DNA of 30,806 nucleotides from a virus. Made by a program: the position numbers and the translations under genes. The number at the start of each line of letters is the position of its first letter. Position 1 is the first letter of the stretch. This document shows, piece by piece, positions 14,537-23,178 of the stretch. Where the stretch lies: IMG/VR virus record IMGVR_UViG_3300044971_000899, positions 1-30,806 of that record, one strand, 5' to 3'. The notes beneath the pieces were generated by a model. That model did not search any database. It was not told the DNA's origin and saw only the letters and a list, made by a program, of their open reading frames with translations.

Positions 14537-14648
14537 CGTCTTCCCAATCAAATACTTCTGGCAAACCTCTTAGTGCTGTAACAACATAGGTTAACCCTAC
14601 TGCACCAGCAAGTCCTAAACCAATAACTACCTTTTGCAATTTGTTCAT
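14529..14648 (-). CDS. 39-aa single-span membrane peptide
   Basis: A small gene: a basic start MNKLQKVV, one hydrophobic helix (IGLGLAGAVGLTYVV) and an acidic end (LPEVFDWEDDE). The same plan of one helix followed by an acidic FDW tail is familiar in actinophages. Its ATG shares an ATGA with the stop of the upstream HTH gene, and its stop lies inside the DUF3310 gene, so it is held in a chain of coupled genes. The function is unknown. Confidence 0.65.
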   Translation of the reverse strand: MNKLQKVVIGLGLAGAVGLTYVVTALRGLPEVFDWEDDE

Positions 14649-14800
14649 CGTCTTGACTTCCTTAATCCAAATTTAGCAAGGTAAACATAGATAGTCTCTA
14701 CGCTTGCCCCACACTCTTTAGCAATATCTTCTGGACTCCTCTTGTCCATTAAATACCGCTTGCGTAGCCAAACTTCGCTTGTATATAGTTTACCAGTCAT
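14645..14800 (-). CDS. 51-aa helix-turn-helix protein
   Basis: A short basic protein with a clear helix-turn-helix: WLRKRYLMDKRSPEDIAKEC followed by the recognition helix GASVETIYVYLAKFGL and a basic end RKSRR. It resembles the sigma-like/resolvase-type HTH domains found alone in many actinophages. It may be a small transcription regulator. The stop overlaps the next start (ATGA). Confidence 0.7.
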   Translation of the reverse strand: MTGKLYTSEVWLRKRYLMDKRSPEDIAKECGASVETIYVYLAKFGLRKSRR

Positions 14801-14804
14801 AGTA

Positions 14805-15374
14805 CTATTTGTCAACCCCTATTGCCTTTGTCCAGTTGCTTAGAGCCCAATGACCAATACCGCAAGCATCGGCTACATCATTATCTTCAATCTGCCTATC
14901 ATAAATAGTATTAATAAACTTAATGGTTCTTTCTTTTCTAAGGTTTCTTTCATACGACTTATACCATGATACAGATTTGGCAGGGTTAGCGGAACGAATA
15001 ACCAACTGCTCTTCCTTAGATATTTTTTTATTACCAATAAAGTTTTGCCATGTAATGGGAGAAACCTTTCCAACAATCTGTGTTCCAGTCTGACCTGCTG
15101 CACCCAAGATAGCACCTTGAACTAATGCTAAGTCTGCAGCAGTTTTAGGGCTATTCATAAATACCGTATGCTCAATTATAATTGCTTCAAAACCACCATA
15201 GTGATCAAACACAGCCTTAACTCTTTCGCCAGCATTTAAAACCTTTTCATATATATCATTGCCTTCAAACTGTATTTTTCCTATAAAGCCTAGTTCTTTA
15301 GATTTGGTATTAAATAAAGCAAAAGCAAGATTGTTTGTGCTAGCATCTATAGCACAAATGGTCTCTGGCATCAT
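14805..15374 (-). CDS. RuvC-like Holliday junction resolvase
   Basis: A 189-aa RNase H-fold nuclease with the RuvC pattern: ICAIDASTNNLAFALF with the first catalytic Asp (Asp10), AIIIEHTVFMNSP with Glu68, and a C-terminal EDNDVADACGIGHWAL carrying the last acidic residues. It would resolve branched DNA before packaging. I chose the ATG at 15374 because GGGGAG lies five bases upstream. A longer form from 15401, with AAAGGGG ten bases upstream, is possible and would overlap the zinc-ribbon gene. A second nuclease candidate of similar purpose lies at 16836-17120. Confidence 0.82.
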   Translation of the reverse strand: MMPETICAIDASTNNLAFALFNTKSKELGFIGKIQFEGNDIYEKVLNAGERVKAVFDHYGGFEAIIIEHTVFMNSPKTAADLALVQGAILGAAGQTGTQIVGKVSPITWQNFIGNKKISKEEQLVIRSANPAKSVSWYKSYERNLRKERTIKFINTIYDRQIEDNDVADACGIGHWALSNWTKAIGVDK

Positions 15375-15387
15375 GGGAACTCCCCAC

Positions 15388-15678
15388 TTACTCTTGTTCA
15401 TATTCTATGAACCCCTTTAACTCTTTTAGCATTTTTGCCACTTGCTTTGCACTAACATTACAATTTGCACAAAACCCTGAATCATTATAAATAGATAGAG
15501 ATGTATCACAACCGCCAAGACATTTACGAACCTTTCCGATTCTTTTTTGTCTTTTTGTTGCTTGATATCTTTCAGCAATTTTTTCTCTTGTAGATTCTTC
15601 TCTACAAGTTTCGCTGCAGTATATCTGATAAGTTACTTTCGGATGAAAGTAGGCTTCACATCTACTACATAGTTTCAC
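15388..15678 (-). CDS. Double zinc-ribbon protein
   Basis: A 96-aa basic protein with two metal-binding clusters. The first is CSRC...YCSETCREE near the N-terminus and the second is KCLGGCDTSL...FCANCN (about 53-74). A basic helix lies between them. It starts at GTG, with GGAGG six bases upstream, and overlaps the Cas4-like gene by 14 bases. Such proteins recur among actinophage replication genes and probably bind nucleic acid or act as adaptors; no enzyme motif is seen. Confidence 0.72.
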   Translation of the reverse strand: MKLCSRCEAYFHPKVTYQIYCSETCREESTREKIAERYQATKRQKRIGKVRKCLGGCDTSLSIYNDSGFCANCNVSAKQVAKMLKELKGFIEYEQE

Positions 15679-16498
15679 TCAATTCCTCCAGAGAAGCGAT
15701 CTTTATAGTTCCCGTGCCAGCCTCTTCACACGCTGCCTTTACTGGGCATGTCTTACAGATCTTTGAGTTACCACGATAGTTCTTAGTTGGTAGTGTCTTA
15801 TCTACCCAAGCCTGACGAACTTCACGCATCCAACTAAATGCACCCTCAACCCATTGACGATAGTTATCATTAACCTGAACAGGAATGATCATAAGGTCGT
15901 GAGTATTCTTGTTCTCATAAATTAGAGCACCCTTAGATTTACCAAATATCTTCATGTAAATAAGCAACTGAACTAAGTGACCAGTCTTAGGCTTATTTGT
16001 TTTCTTGCGGTACTCAAAACCCTCGTTCATCATTGTCTTGATTTCACCAAGGATTTCTTCTCCTTCCCAATTAAGCATTACGTCTCCGTAACCAAAAATT
16101 GGTGGATCATTATAAATTACCTTAAACTCTGTAGTTACTTCGCCCTTATCGTTAACATATGGAATACCAACTCCAGAATTTAACATAGCCTTCTGAATTC
16201 TATCGTGTCCCATGGTTCCAGAACTCATGTTGGCAGCACCGTATGCATCTGTATAGTCATCAAAAATAACACCATTAAATGCTAAGAACCAGTATCTAGG
16301 GCACTGTCCATGTTGGTATGCAATTGTAGATGGAGCAAAGGACTTCTTGACTGTATGCTTTGGTCCTCTGTCGGAAATGTATCCAGTCTGGATCTTCTTA
16401 ACCATTTCTTCTGCATTAAATATTTCATTCTGTTTAGCCATGGCATCTCTGTGCTCTGACTCCTTTAGCATTACCTGCTTTAATAAACTCTTTGTCAT
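15665..16498 (-). CDS. Cas4/RecB-type PD-(D/E)XK exonuclease
   Basis: A 277-aa nuclease with Cas4 features. CPRYWFLAFNG gives the first Cys (66), GYGDVML gives Asp139, GEIKTM gives the E-x-K (152-154), and KICKTCPVKAAC near the C-terminus adds Cys248, 251 and 257, making four Cys for an iron-sulphur cluster. There is no CRISPR array or other Cas gene in the window, so a role in DNA end processing and recombination with RecA is more likely than spacer acquisition. AAGGGG precedes the start, and a TATACT box without a good -35 lies in the 33-base gap upstream. Confidence 0.87.
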   Translation of the reverse strand: MTKSLLKQVMLKESEHRDAMAKQNEIFNAEEMVKKIQTGYISDRGPKHTVKKSFAPSTIAYQHGQCPRYWFLAFNGVIFDDYTDAYGAANMSSGTMGHDRIQKAMLNSGVGIPYVNDKGEVTTEFKVIYNDPPIFGYGDVMLNWEGEEILGEIKTMMNEGFEYRKKTNKPKTGHLVQLLIYMKIFGKSKGALIYENKNTHDLMIIPVQVNDNYRQWVEGAFSWMREVRQAWVDKTLPTKNYRGNSKICKTCPVKAACEEAGTGTIKIASLEELSETM

Positions 16499-16531
16499 TG
16501 TTATCCCCTTGTTTTATATAAGTATAGCAGG

Positions 16532-16834
16532 TTATCGCATAATGTATTTTAATGCTGATACTAAATTATTGACTGCTTCTGCTGCTGTGTAATAGATGTT
16601 TTTCTTTGCACGATTGTTTTTGTCTACATTGGCCATCCAGGTAGCCTTTAGTGCTAACTTTCCTGCAATTGCCTGAAGTCTAACAATCTCAATTGCTGCA
16701 ACTGGCATGGGGATGTCTGGCTTAATAATTAACTTAGCAATCATTGTGAGTGCTATCGTCAACTCTTCATCTTCCATAAAGTCAGCAATCTCTGCCAAGC
16801 CATTAACCATATCTAATGTTGTATTTTCTGTCAT
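16532..16834 (-). CDS. Conserved-type hypothetical protein
   Basis: A 100-aa mostly helical protein: an acidic N-terminal helix (NGLAEIADFMEDEELTIALT), a middle segment PVAAIEIVRLQAIAGKLALK, and a C-terminal helix with YYTAAEAVNNLVSALKY. I recall this pattern from actinophage replication blocks, with no known function. AAGGAG supports the start. The gene is one base from its upstream neighbour. Confidence 0.65.
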   Translation of the reverse strand: MTENTTLDMVNGLAEIADFMEDEELTIALTMIAKLIIKPDIPMPVAAIEIVRLQAIAGKLALKATWMANVDKNNRAKKNIYYTAAEAVNNLVSALKYIMR

Positions 16835-16835
16835 C

Positions 16836-17120
16836 TTATTCTCCTTCTACTAACTGTTCTAACATATCTAATTCAATTATAGCAAGTCTTACCTTTTGTG
16901 TACCCTCGCCAAGAACAATGATCAAGGCTGGATCCATACTCTTTTTAAGTGCATCTGTAACAGCCTTAGCCCACACATCTTGATTTAGAGTAAAAGACTT
17001 TGAACACTCTTTAAAGTCAATAACAAAGTTATGCCAAGAAGCGTCACCTTTAGTGTTATTTCTTCCAGAGTTCTTGTGCTGTTTTGCACCTATTCTTTTA
17101 GATTCAGAGCGCTCACTCAT
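16836..17120 (-). CDS. Small PD-(D/E)XK-like nuclease, Holliday-resolvase type
   Basis: A 94-aa protein that looks like a minimal restriction-endonuclease fold. KGDASWH supplies an Asp (26), IDFKECS supplies D-x-K (35-37), and a helix with WAKAVTDALKK, then LIIVLGEG, follows, as in Hjc/VRR-type nucleases. The start at 17120 overlaps the upstream zinc-ribbon gene by 8 bases and has no strong ribosome site. It sits beside RecA and the Cas4-like gene, which fits recombination. The call rests on motif spacing alone. Confidence 0.5.
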   Translation of the reverse strand: MSERSESKRIGAKQHKNSGRNNTKGDASWHNFVIDFKECSKSFTLNQDVWAKAVTDALKKSMDPALIIVLGEGTQKVRLAIIELDMLEQLVEGE

Positions 17121-17298
17121 CGGCAAAATCTTTCTTGGTTTTTTTCTTTGCCATAAGTTCAACCTTGCTTATATGTTTTTTAGTGCACATCCAGGTTGTA
17201 TCTCCAGAGTCAAGCCAGAACCTCATAGACTGCACTGGCTCACTGCATTTCTTACATGTAAACTTTCCGTTAAAAACTATGAAATCTTTTTCAGCCAT
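17113..17298 (-). CDS. Small zinc-ribbon protein
   Basis: A 61-aa protein with CKKC (15-18) and a second half-site MCTKKH, then a very basic segment (AKKKTKKDF). The pattern fits one zinc ribbon. Its ATG overlaps the RecA stop by 8 bases (ATGGCTGA), so it is coupled to RecA. The function is unknown; nucleic-acid binding is likely. Confidence 0.62.
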   Translation of the reverse strand: MAEKDFIVFNGKFTCKKCSEPVQSMRFWLDSGDTTWMCTKKHISKVELMAKKKTKKDFADE

Positions 17299-18307
17299 TA
17301 ATAAGTTTACTCTTTAAACTTTCTTGAAGGTCAAGATCTTCTTTAACACGATTAATAAATCCATCTCTACCTTGAACCTTTGTACCATCATCAAGTTGAT
17401 ACCAAGCACCTGTACGATTAACTAGCCCTGCTGCTTCTGCTGTATCTACAAGATCACCAATAGAGTCAATACCAATGTCATCACCTCTAAAATAAAAATC
17501 ATATTCTCCTGATTGAAACCCTGGAGAAGTTTTAGAGAACTGCAATTCCCATCGAATCTTTCTACCAACCTTTTCTTCAATCAACTTATCACCAATCTTT
17601 ATCTTTCCTTTGATTGCTTGATTGTCCGATTCAGAAGAAAATAATTTAATAACAGTAGAGGAATAGAACTTAGTAGCCTGACCACCAGTAGGCTGCTGGC
17701 TAGTATACATAGCATTAATATTATTACGGCTTTGACTAATAAGGACAAAAAGAGTCGGCTTAACTTTATTATTTGCATAATTAATCATCTTCCATGCATT
17801 GGAAAAGTCACGAGACTCTGCACCAATTTGTTTTGTATTTTCAAGTTGCTTAAGTTCATCTGAATCCTTTTCAAAATAAATTGCAGGAAGCAAAGATGTA
17901 ATTGAGTCAACAACAACAATATCTACTCCAGCATTAATAAGATTAGTTCCTACATCAACCATTTCATTAATGGTTCTTGCTTGTGAATAAATGAGTTGAG
18001 ATGAATCAACTCCAAGTCTTTCTGCCCACTTTGGATCGTATGACATTTCTGCATCTATCCACGCACACACCTTGCCTTGCTTCTGCGCTAGACCTATCAT
18101 CTGAAGGCATAGAGAGGACTTTGCAGAGGACTTTGAGCCCCATACCAATACTTGCCTGCCATAAGGAAGTCCACCTGCCAGAGCACGGTTTAAACCAAAA
18201 CTAGGTGTCTCTGCATATTCTATTGGTGGCACTGAGTCCCCAACCATAATAGTCTTACGCAACTTAGGGTTAAGTTGTGCCAATACTTCTTCCATACTAA
18301 CTGACAT
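17291..18307 (-). CDS. recA: RecA-like recombinase
   Basis: A 338-aa ATP-dependent strand-exchange protein. It has Walker A GSKSSAKSS (57-65), CAWIDAEMSYDPKWAERLGVD carrying the conserved Glu, Walker B VDIVVVDSITSLLP (128-141) and LFVLISQSRNN. The start at 18307 is chosen because GGAGG lies six bases before it; extra N-terminal codons upstream have no ribosome site. It overlaps the polymerase gene by 11 bases. The Walker A is Ser-rich compared with host RecA (GPESSGKT), typical of phage versions. Confidence 0.9.
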   Translation of the reverse strand: MSVSMEEVLAQLNPKLRKTIMVGDSVPPIEYAETPSFGLNRALAGGLPYGRQVLVWGSKSSAKSSLCLQMIGLAQKQGKVCAWIDAEMSYDPKWAERLGVDSSQLIYSQARTINEMVDVGTNLINAGVDIVVVDSITSLLPAIYFEKDSDELKQLENTKQIGAESRDFSNAWKMINYANNKVKPTLFVLISQSRNNINAMYTSQQPTGGQATKFYSSTVIKLFSSESDNQAIKGKIKIGDKLIEEKVGRKIRWELQFSKTSPGFQSGEYDFYFRGDDIGIDSIGDLVDTAEAAGLVNRTGAWYQLDDGTKVQGRDGFINRVKEDLDLQESLKSKLING

Positions 18308-21300
18308 GAACATCCTCCAATGTAACTGTTCCATCTTTTGTTTTACCAAAACTAAATTTATATGCCTTGCCTTCTTCTAGATGCATGTATGCTTTAGAAA
18401 ATGCTGTAGGAAATACAGTGATTGAATGCAAGTCTCTTGTAGTATCTGCAAGGGTGAGGGTTGCCATCTTCTTACCTGCCTTTGTCATTCTTGGTTTAAA
18501 TGATACTACAAACATTTCCTCATCCTTAAAGGGTAATTGCTTGTAACTTAAGAATTTAACCAATGCATTGCTAGAATTTTTTATTTCATCAGCAGGTATT
18601 GCAGATACAATCCTATTGTCACTTGCAAGAATAAGATAACTGCGACCAGTCTCAATGGTCGTACCTTCATCATCAAATATGCCGATGCTCCCAGTTTTGT
18701 CCAAAATTTCAATTCTTGACCATCCAGTTCCTCGTTTAATAGATTTTACCATACCCATTAATATAAATGAGCCTTTCTCCTCAAAGTCTTCAACATCATT
18801 AATAAATGCATAATAATGCGAAGGTATTGTAATGTTGAACTCTGGAAGATTTAAATACTCGTATAGATTTTCTTTAATATCATTATCATTTCTAGGGTTA
18901 TCTACAAATGTTGCAGCACCAATAGATCTTAGAGCCTGAAGTGCACGAGAGTTTACTCCGTTACCTTTTGTGAAGGTGAACTCTTCAAGTTCTTTGTAGG
19001 ACCTAAAAGGCCTTGCTGTAATATATCTTTCTGCAATCGTGTCAGATATGTACTTGATAGCGGTGAGTCCAAACCGAATACCTTTACCCTCAATTTTAAA
19101 ATCTTTATCCGAATCGTTAATGTGAGGTAACTTAACAGGAATGCCCATTCTTTTCGCTTCAATAAGATAATCAGTTCGCCCATCTTTATCCTTCTCATTC
19201 TTTAATAGTGAATACATAAATTCTAGTGGGTAGTAGTATTTGAGCCACGCTGTCCAGTACGAGACAGTAGAGTAAGCAACGGCATGCGACTTGTTGAAGG
19301 AATACCCAGCATGCGCTTCAAAATCCTGCCAAAGATCAAGAGCATCATTAGGGGAAATAAACTTAGAAGCACCACTAATGAACCTATCCTTGAACTCATC
19401 AAACTCTTTAGCATCTTTCTTCTTACCAATGATTTTTCTAACTTTATCTGCTTCCGACATGGACATACCGCCCAAGTGTACGCATGCTTGCATAACTTGC
19501 TCTTGGTAAAGAACGCAGCCATATGTGTCTCCTGTAAACTCTTTCATAATTTGATGGATATAAGATACATTTTGCTTACCGTGTTTGCGAGCAATGTAGT
19601 CTTTACCAATTGTATTCATAGCACCTGGACGAACCAGAGCATTAGATGCAGCCAACTCATTAAGATTTTTTACACCCATCTTAACTAAAAGGTTCGTATA
19701 TGGTGTTGCTTCACACTGAAACACACCCTTTGTAAAACCACTTGATAGCATTTCATAAACATTTGCATCTTCAAGGTCAATCTCTAAAAGGTTGATATCT
19801 TTAAAATGATTTTCTTTAACCATTTCCAGTGTATCTTTAATGACGCTCAATGTCTTAAGACCAAGTGCATCAATCTTAATTAAACCAATTCTTTCAGCCT
19901 CTTCCATATCGACTGCAACCACTGGAATCCTATCGTCAGATCCAGTAGCAGAGCGAGTCTCCATCGGCGCAAACCTAAAGATTGGATCTTTACTAGTAAC
20001 AACTCCTGCAGCGTGAATACCAGTACCCCTAATGCGACCACGTAATTGCTCTCCATAAACTTCTACCTCTGGATATTTCTCTCTAAATTCTTTTGTTGAT
20101 TTTGATGTGCAAAAATCATCCCACGTATCTACAGTCTTTAAGACCTTGTTTACATCTGACAAAGGAATGTTCAACACTCTTGAAACATCTCTAACAATAC
20201 CCTTGCCAGTAAACTCTAAGAATGTGGCAATAGATGCAACATGTCGATACTGTCTAACAAGATAATCCTTTACCTCTTCACGACGAGTATCTTGAATATC
20301 TGTGTCAATATCTGGAAAGTCATTACGATCTGGATTAATAAATCTAAAGAACAGTAGTCCATATTTGATTGGGTCAATATCAGTAATACCAAGAGAGTAA
20401 CACAGAAGTGAACCAGCAGAAGAACCACGGCCTGGACCTACTAAGATTCCTTCTTTCTTAGCCCAAGCAATCATGCTTTGAACAACAAGAAAGTAGGGAC
20501 CAAAACTCTTTGCCTTAATGATTTCTAACTCTTCATCAAGACGAGCAAGATACGCTTCATCTTTATCTAAACCACGAGCCTTAAGACCCTCAATTGCAAG
20601 CAACCTAAGTTCTTTATCTGGATTCTTATACTGTACTGGTAGAAGATTTAGACCATCCTTAATATCGTAGTCTTCTACCTTATCGGCAATACTAATAGAG
20701 TTGACATACATATCTTCTCTTACTATACCCTGGGATTCCATGGCTACCTTCATCTCATCATAAGACAAAAGGTGGATATCGAATTTATTAAAAGACATCT
20801 GTCTATCTTCACCGTATAGATAGTCAAGTCGCTTCATCATGTCATCATGCTTTGCTGACTTATCGTATGTGGCAGTTTTCTCTACTTTAGCGTGAGAGTT
20901 CATCAATAGTTTAAACTCTTGAATTTCCTTTTGTGATGGATCAACATGGTGACAGTCTGGGGTAACCACTGTTTGTATTTTAAATTCGTCTGCAAGTTCT
21001 GATAATTGTTTGTTAACTTCTGCCCCATTGTGTGGCATTAATTCCATATAGAAATCATCTTTGAATACACGACTAAACCACTCAATGTGCTTCTTTGCCT
21101 GTGCATACTCTCCAAACTCAAGAGCCTTTGCAATGATACCGCTTAGACATCCAGATAAAACAATAATACCTTCTGAGTACTTTTCAAGAACTTCAAAGTC
21201 AAAGCGTGGCTTATTGAAATATCCTTCAGTCCAAGCGATTTCATTAATCTTGTTTAGATTCTCTAAACCAAGTTGGTTCTTAGCGAGAAGGATAATGTGA

Positions 21301-21572
21301 TTATAGATTAGATCTGTTGGCTCTGTGCGTTCTGCCTTCGGCCTCTTATCAAATCTATCAGCACAAAAATATCCTTCTACGCCAAGAATAGGTTTAACAC
21401 CCTTTGCTTTTGCAATTCGGTACAGTTCCCGATGCCCAGATAAAGTTCCATGATCTGTGATAGCCAATGCTGGCATACCAAGTTCAACTGCTCGGTCAAT
21501 ATATTCTTCTGGAGTAGCAACACCATCAAATAATGAATAGTGTGTATGGATGTGTAGACCTACGTAATTCAT
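18297..21572 (-). CDS. dnaE: C-family DNA polymerase III alpha subunit (DnaE-like)
   Basis: A 1091-aa replicative polymerase. The N-terminal PHP domain keeps its metal ligands: HIHTHYSLFDG with His7/His9/Asp16, ITDHG with His41, and GVEGYF with Glu66. It may therefore retain proofreading or pyrophosphatase activity. The palm has GRGSSAGS (381-388), PDIDTDI with Asp421/423/425, and the third catalytic Asp in IDALGLKTLSVI (Asp568). Helix-hairpin-helix and fingers regions follow. Two OB-like beta segments occupy about 935-1060, including KKMATLTLADTT. Its ATG is 2 bases after the SSB stop (TAATATG), pointing to coupled translation. It is slightly shorter than bacterial DnaE. Confidence 0.95.
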   Translation of the reverse strand: MNYVGLHIHTHYSLFDGVATPEEYIDRAVELGMPALAITDHGTLSGHRELYRIAKAKGVKPILGVEGYFCADRFDKRPKAERTEPTDLIYNHIILLAKNQLGLENLNKINEIAWTEGYFNKPRFDFEVLEKYSEGIIVLSGCLSGIIAKALEFGEYAQAKKHIEWFSRVFKDDFYMELMPHNGAEVNKQLSELADEFKIQTVVTPDCHHVDPSQKEIQEFKLLMNSHAKVEKTATYDKSAKHDDMMKRLDYLYGEDRQMSFNKFDIHLLSYDEMKVAMESQGIVREDMYVNSISIADKVEDYDIKDGLNLLPVQYKNPDKELRLLAIEGLKARGLDKDEAYLARLDEELEIIKAKSFGPYFLVVQSMIAWAKKEGILVGPGRGSSAGSLLCYSLGITDIDPIKYGLLFFRFINPDRNDFPDIDTDIQDTRREEVKDYLVRQYRHVASIATFLEFTGKGIVRDVSRVLNIPLSDVNKVLKTVDTWDDFCTSKSTKEFREKYPEVEVYGEQLRGRIRGTGIHAAGVVTSKDPIFRFAPMETRSATGSDDRIPVVAVDMEEAERIGLIKIDALGLKTLSVIKDTLEMVKENHFKDINLLEIDLEDANVYEMLSSGFTKGVFQCEATPYTNLLVKMGVKNLNELAASNALVRPGAMNTIGKDYIARKHGKQNVSYIHQIMKEFTGDTYGCVLYQEQVMQACVHLGGMSMSEADKVRKIIGKKKDAKEFDEFKDRFISGASKFISPNDALDLWQDFEAHAGYSFNKSHAVAYSTVSYWTAWLKYYYPLEFMYSLLKNEKDKDGRTDYLIEAKRMGIPVKLPHINDSDKDFKIEGKGIRFGLTAIKYISDTIAERYITARPFRSYKELEEFTFTKGNGVNSRALQALRSIGAATFVDNPRNDNDIKENLYEYLNLPEFNITIPSHYYAFINDVEDFEEKGSFILMGMVKSIKRGTGWSRIEILDKTGSIGIFDDEGTTIETGRSYLILASDNRIVSAIPADEIKNSSNALVKFLSYKQLPFKDEEMFVVSFKPRMTKAGKKMATLTLADTTRDLHSITVFPTAFSKAYMHLEEGKAYKFSFGKTKDGTVTLEDVHVS

Positions 21573-21573
21573 A

Positions 21574-22230
21574 TTACCAATCTGTGTTGGTAGCAGAAGT
21601 TGTTGTAGGACCGTCAAAGCCTAGATAAAAGGCTTCTTGCTCCGCATATGGAATCTTCTTGAGTGCAAGTTCCAATGGGAATGGTTGAACATTAGACCAG
21701 TCAAATGGTTCCTTGTCTGGTGCAGATGGAATAAGTGTGTAATTGGTTTCAGTACCCTGACCATTACGCTTCAACTTCCACTGAACATTTGAGATGCTAC
21801 CTGTTTCAAGTGCATACTCACGAATAGTGTTGAATGATGATTGCTTGCTGATACCCATTGACCAGATTGCAACATATGGCGCTTCAATGCCATCATCTAC
21901 TAGTACATTGCAGTAGAATCGTAGACGGGCTCTCCAGCCAGCCTTTGGATCCTTGCGATGCATTTCTTCAGCCCAGTCACGGCCTTCTGATTCCATAGTG
22001 TCTACAGCCTTGCGCTTATAGTCCTTTGGGTTTGTGTGTTCCTTAACGACAAGTGCAAGTCCACGACCTTCGTTGTAGTTTGCTGAGTCTTCGTCTAGTT
22101 CTTCAATAAAGCGAATCTTTACTGATTGACCATCGGCAAGTTTTAGCCACTTTACCTTTGGTGAGTTTTCGTCATACTTTGGCTTATCGAGCAGGGCGTT
22201 GATTGCTTTTAATCCCTTTACTACGCTCAT
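21574..22230 (-). CDS. Phage single-stranded DNA-binding protein
   Basis: A 218-aa protein in the SSB position of the replication block. The core KVKWLKLADGQSVKIRF is an OB-type strand pair seen in phage gp32-like SSBs. Further motifs are WRARLRFYCNVLVDDG, SSFNTIREYALETGS and a long loop. The C-terminus ends in a flexible Thr/Ser/Asn stretch with Asp-Trp, in place of the acidic tip typical of SSBs. It begins after AAGGAG, and a promoter at 22257-22286 drives it together with the polymerase and RecA. The family call rests on context and overall pattern. Confidence 0.72.
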   Translation of the reverse strand: MSVVKGLKAINALLDKPKYDENSPKVKWLKLADGQSVKIRFIEELDEDSANYNEGRGLALVVKEHTNPKDYKRKAVDTMESEGRDWAEEMHRKDPKAGWRARLRFYCNVLVDDGIEAPYVAIWSMGISKQSSFNTIREYALETGSISNVQWKLKRNGQGTETNYTLIPSAPDKEPFDWSNVQPFPLELALKKIPYAEQEAFYLGFDGPTTTSATNTDW

Positions 22231-22254
22231 GTTTTCTCCTTCGTGTTGTTTATA

Positions 22255-23178
22255 TTAGTTTAGCATAGACGATATAGATTTGTCAAAATCAAACTCAAGG
22301 CTCTTAATTGAATCATCATCCATATCCCCAATGTCTTTATATTTTTTATCTAACTGAATTACGCTAACAGCAGAACCAAGTTTTTCAATTAACTTATCTT
22401 TCATAATGCCACCAGCCTCATCATTATCTGCAACTAGTACAATGTTTGGAAAGTACTTCTCTAATAGTCTAACTTGTGAGATAGACACATTAGCACCCAG
22501 AGTTGCAACTGCTGGGAAACCTACTTGATCTAGTCGTATTGCATCAAACGATGACTCTACAACATATACCGTACTTGAACTTTTTACTCTGTGCAAGTTA
22601 AATAGTATCTTGCCTTTAGGAAGTCCAGGTGTATTCTTAAATTCTTTGCCTTCAATTGTTCTCGCAACAAAACCGATTGTCATTCCATCTGGAGACTGCA
22701 TTGGTATTGTAACTGAGTCTTGCTTTTCAGAAAATCCTAAATTAAATTTTACCACAGATTCACGAGTTATCCTTCTTCCTTCAAAGTATCTCATGGCTCT
22801 TGGAGACTCTAATGCTTGATTATTTAATCTTTTAATAAGTAACTCGTCGTATTGAACAAAATCTGGGGCTGCGTACATTGCCTTATTGACAACCTTTTCA
22901 ATATCTGTTTCTGTTTGCTTACTCTTAATGTAGCGAACAGTTTCAAAATATGTTCTGCCAGTCATATGCATTATAAATTCTTCAAGACCCTTTGTTGTTT
23001 GACATCCAAAACAAAAAAACAAGCCACTCTCATTAGATACTTCTCCTGCTGGAGTTCTACTATTGTTGTGGTATGGGCAAAAGATTATAAAGTTATTTCC
23101 AAACTCTGCCTCAATATCTACTCCAGCACCGTTTAGCACTCTGCGAATTTGTTCTTCGCTATAAATATTACTTGCCAT
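22255..23178 (-). CDS. DnaG-like primase
   Basis: A 307-aa primase making RNA primers. The N-terminal CHC2-type zinc finger is CPYHNNSRTP (Cys34/His37) with CFGC (56-59). A TOPRIM domain follows, with VVESSFDAI (Glu208), a GANVS turn, and VLVADNDEAGG (Asp251/Asp253). The usual C-terminal helicase-binding domain of DnaG is missing, as in many phages where primase and helicase are separate short proteins. The ATG at 23178 has AAGGA upstream and overlaps the helicase gene by 11 bases. Confidence 0.9.
   Translation of the reverse strand: MASNIYSEEQIRRVLNGAGVDIEAEFGNNFIIFCPYHNNSRTPAGEVSNESGLFFCFGCQTTKGLEEFIMHMTGRTYFETVRYIKSKQTETDIEKVVNKAMYAAPDFVQYDELLIKRLNNQALESPRAMRYFEGRRITRESVVKFNLGFSEKQDSVTIPMQSPDGMTIGFVARTIEGKEFKNTPGLPKGKILFNLHRVKSSSTVYVVESSFDAIRLDQVGFPAVATLGANVSISQVRLLEKYFPNIVLVADNDEAGGIMKDKLIEKLGSAVSVIQLDKKYKDIGDMDDDSIKSLEFDFDKSISSMLN
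22257..22286 (-). promoter_or_regulatory. Promoter before the SSB gene
   Basis: A perfect TTGACA (22281-22286), an 18-base spacer and TAAACT (22257-22262) with TG at the extended -10 position. It lies in the last codons of the primase gene and can boost SSB, polymerase and RecA expression. Confidence 0.5.

Noticed and set aside
15665-16498. Cas4-like gene as evidence of a CRISPR system
   Set aside because: No cas1/cas2, effector or array in the window; such Cas4-like nucleases are common in phage recombination blocks.
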